6,250 nucleotides of DNA from positions 1 through 6,250 of the forward strand of contig JAEZHL010000275.1 of assembly GCA_023416575.1 (NCBI GenBank), given 5' to 3'. Shown here one piece after another: positions 5,659 through 6,250 of the stretch; the first letter of the stretch is position 1, and each line of letters starts with the position of its first letter. A program made the position numbers and the translations under genes. This stretch comes from Pseudomonadota bacterium (GTDB lineage Bacteria; Pseudomonadota; Alphaproteobacteria; Rhizobiales; Hyphomicrobiaceae). The notes under the pieces were generated by a model. The model was not told the origin of the DNA and ran no database searches. It saw only the letters and a list, made by a program, of their open reading frames with translations.

Positions 5659-6250
5659 GCACGACGAGCACCACCCCCGTATCGGGATCGAATAAGATCC
5701 AGCGCCGTGCTTTCGTCGCCGACCTCTTGAGCCGGCGCGGCAATACCCTCGTCATACCCGGTCTCGGCAGCCCGACCTGGGATTGCTTCGCGTCCGGCGA
5801 CAGTCCCGAATATCTCTACTCCTGGGGCGGCATGGGGCTCGCCGTGCCGACCGCGCTTGGAATCGCACTGGCCCAGCCGTCGCGACGCGTCCTGGCGCTG
5901 ACGGGCGATGGCGAGATGATGATGGGCATCGGCTCGCTGGCGATCGTCGCCGACCAGAACCCCGCCAATCTCGCGATCCTCGTGCTCGACAACGAGCACT
6001 TCGGCGAAACCGGCAGGCAAACCGGCCTCACGGCCAACAAGGCAGACATTGCCGCTGTCGCCCGCGGCTTCGGCATCACACGAACGATGACTGTGACCGA
6101 GCAGGGGCAGACGCCGGAACTCGCCGAATTCCTCTTCCAGGGCCAGGGACCGGCGCTCGCGGTGGCCAAGATTGCATTGTCCGAAGACCCGTGGCGCCTG
6201 CCCGAGAAAGACGGCGGCACCATTGCGCGCCGCTTCCGGCTGGCGCTGGG
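5655..6250 (+). CDS. Thiamine-diphosphate enzyme, C-terminal-type subunit (ComE-like beta), end beyond window
   Basis: I translated from ATG at 5655 and the frame stays open for about 198 codons to the right edge. Since ComE-like proteins are near 190-200 residues, little is probably missing. It is the PP (diphosphate-binding) half that completes the enzyme with the preceding gene. The cofactor motif is clear: GDG at 84-86 and, 26 residues later, Asn113 in LDNEHFGETG, the GDG-x(24-27)-N pattern that binds magnesium and diphosphate. VIPGLGSPTWD (33-43), SWGGMGLAVPTALGIALAQP (56-75) and ANLAILVLDN (104-113) are further family marks. The four-base ATGA overlap suggests coupled translation. After the cofactor loop it reads GRQTGLTANKAD, where relatives I recall have MQETHTG; this may tune the substrate. 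Probable product is an aldehyde from a 2-oxo acid. Confidence 0.85.
   Translation, partial: MSTTSTTPVSGSNKIQRRAFVADLLSRRGNTLVIPGLGSPTWDCFASGDSPEYLYSWGGMGLAVPTALGIALAQPSRRVLALTGDGEMMMGIGSLAIVADQNPANLAILVLDNEHFGETGRQTGLTANKADIAAVARGFGITRTMTVTEQGQTPELAEFLFQGQGPALAVAKIALSEDPWRLPEKDGGTIARRFRLAL

Noticed and set aside
5259..6020. Minus-strand open frame of 253 codons over the decarboxylase pair
   Set aside because: It crosses the junction of two real plus-strand genes and has no recognisable domain.

Overview
The window is G+C-rich (roughly mid-60s percent by eye), densely coded bacterial chromosome with seven protein genes, two of them cut by the window edges. Protein style (a LeuB with an EKRNVMKTG segment, a split thiamine-diphosphate decarboxylase pair, a GctB/IpdB-like CoA-transferase pair, a Tat-exported SMP-30 protein) and C/G-ending codons suggest an alphaproteobacterium, probably Hyphomicrobiales. 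That placement is inference, not proof. I see no rRNA, tRNA, CRISPR array, insertion sequence or phage gene.

Layout. On the minus strand, 1429 down to 1 is a two-gene operon for a class I CoA-transferase-like heterodimer. Subunit A is complete and subunit B runs off the left edge, with an ATGA stop/start overlap. A divergent intergenic region (1430-1679) follows, holding regularly spaced CGTCA/TGACG half-sites and an 11-bp direct repeat. The rest is on the plus strand: a Tat-exported SMP-30/gluconolactonase-like protein (1680-2828), a 3-isopropylmalate dehydrogenase LeuB (2957-4066), a small secreted matrixin-type zinc metalloprotease (4307-5041), and a two-gene thiamine-diphosphate decarboxylase operon (5134-6250, also with an ATGA overlap), cut by the right edge. 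Strong hairpins follow the SMP-30 and leuB genes. Candidate sigma70-type promoters lie before the protease and before the decarboxylase pair, so the plus-strand genes look like separate transcription units rather than one operon.

How the genes may work together. The split decarboxylase resembles sulfopyruvate/phosphonopyruvate decarboxylases and should turn a 2-oxo acid into an aldehyde. The CoA-transferase-like pair should act on an acyl-CoA, and the SMP-30 protein could open a lactone in the periplasm. LeuB belongs to leucine synthesis, or, as a paralog, oxidises and decarboxylates another 2-hydroxy acid. A shared catabolic route is possible, but the sequence does not prove it. The protease looks unrelated to the metabolic genes. 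The most notable points are: the CoA-transferase-like pair appears to lack the usual catalytic glutamate; the metalloprotease has no visible propeptide and has a hairpin that reaches its ribosome binding site; and the intergenic regions hold organised inverted repeats.
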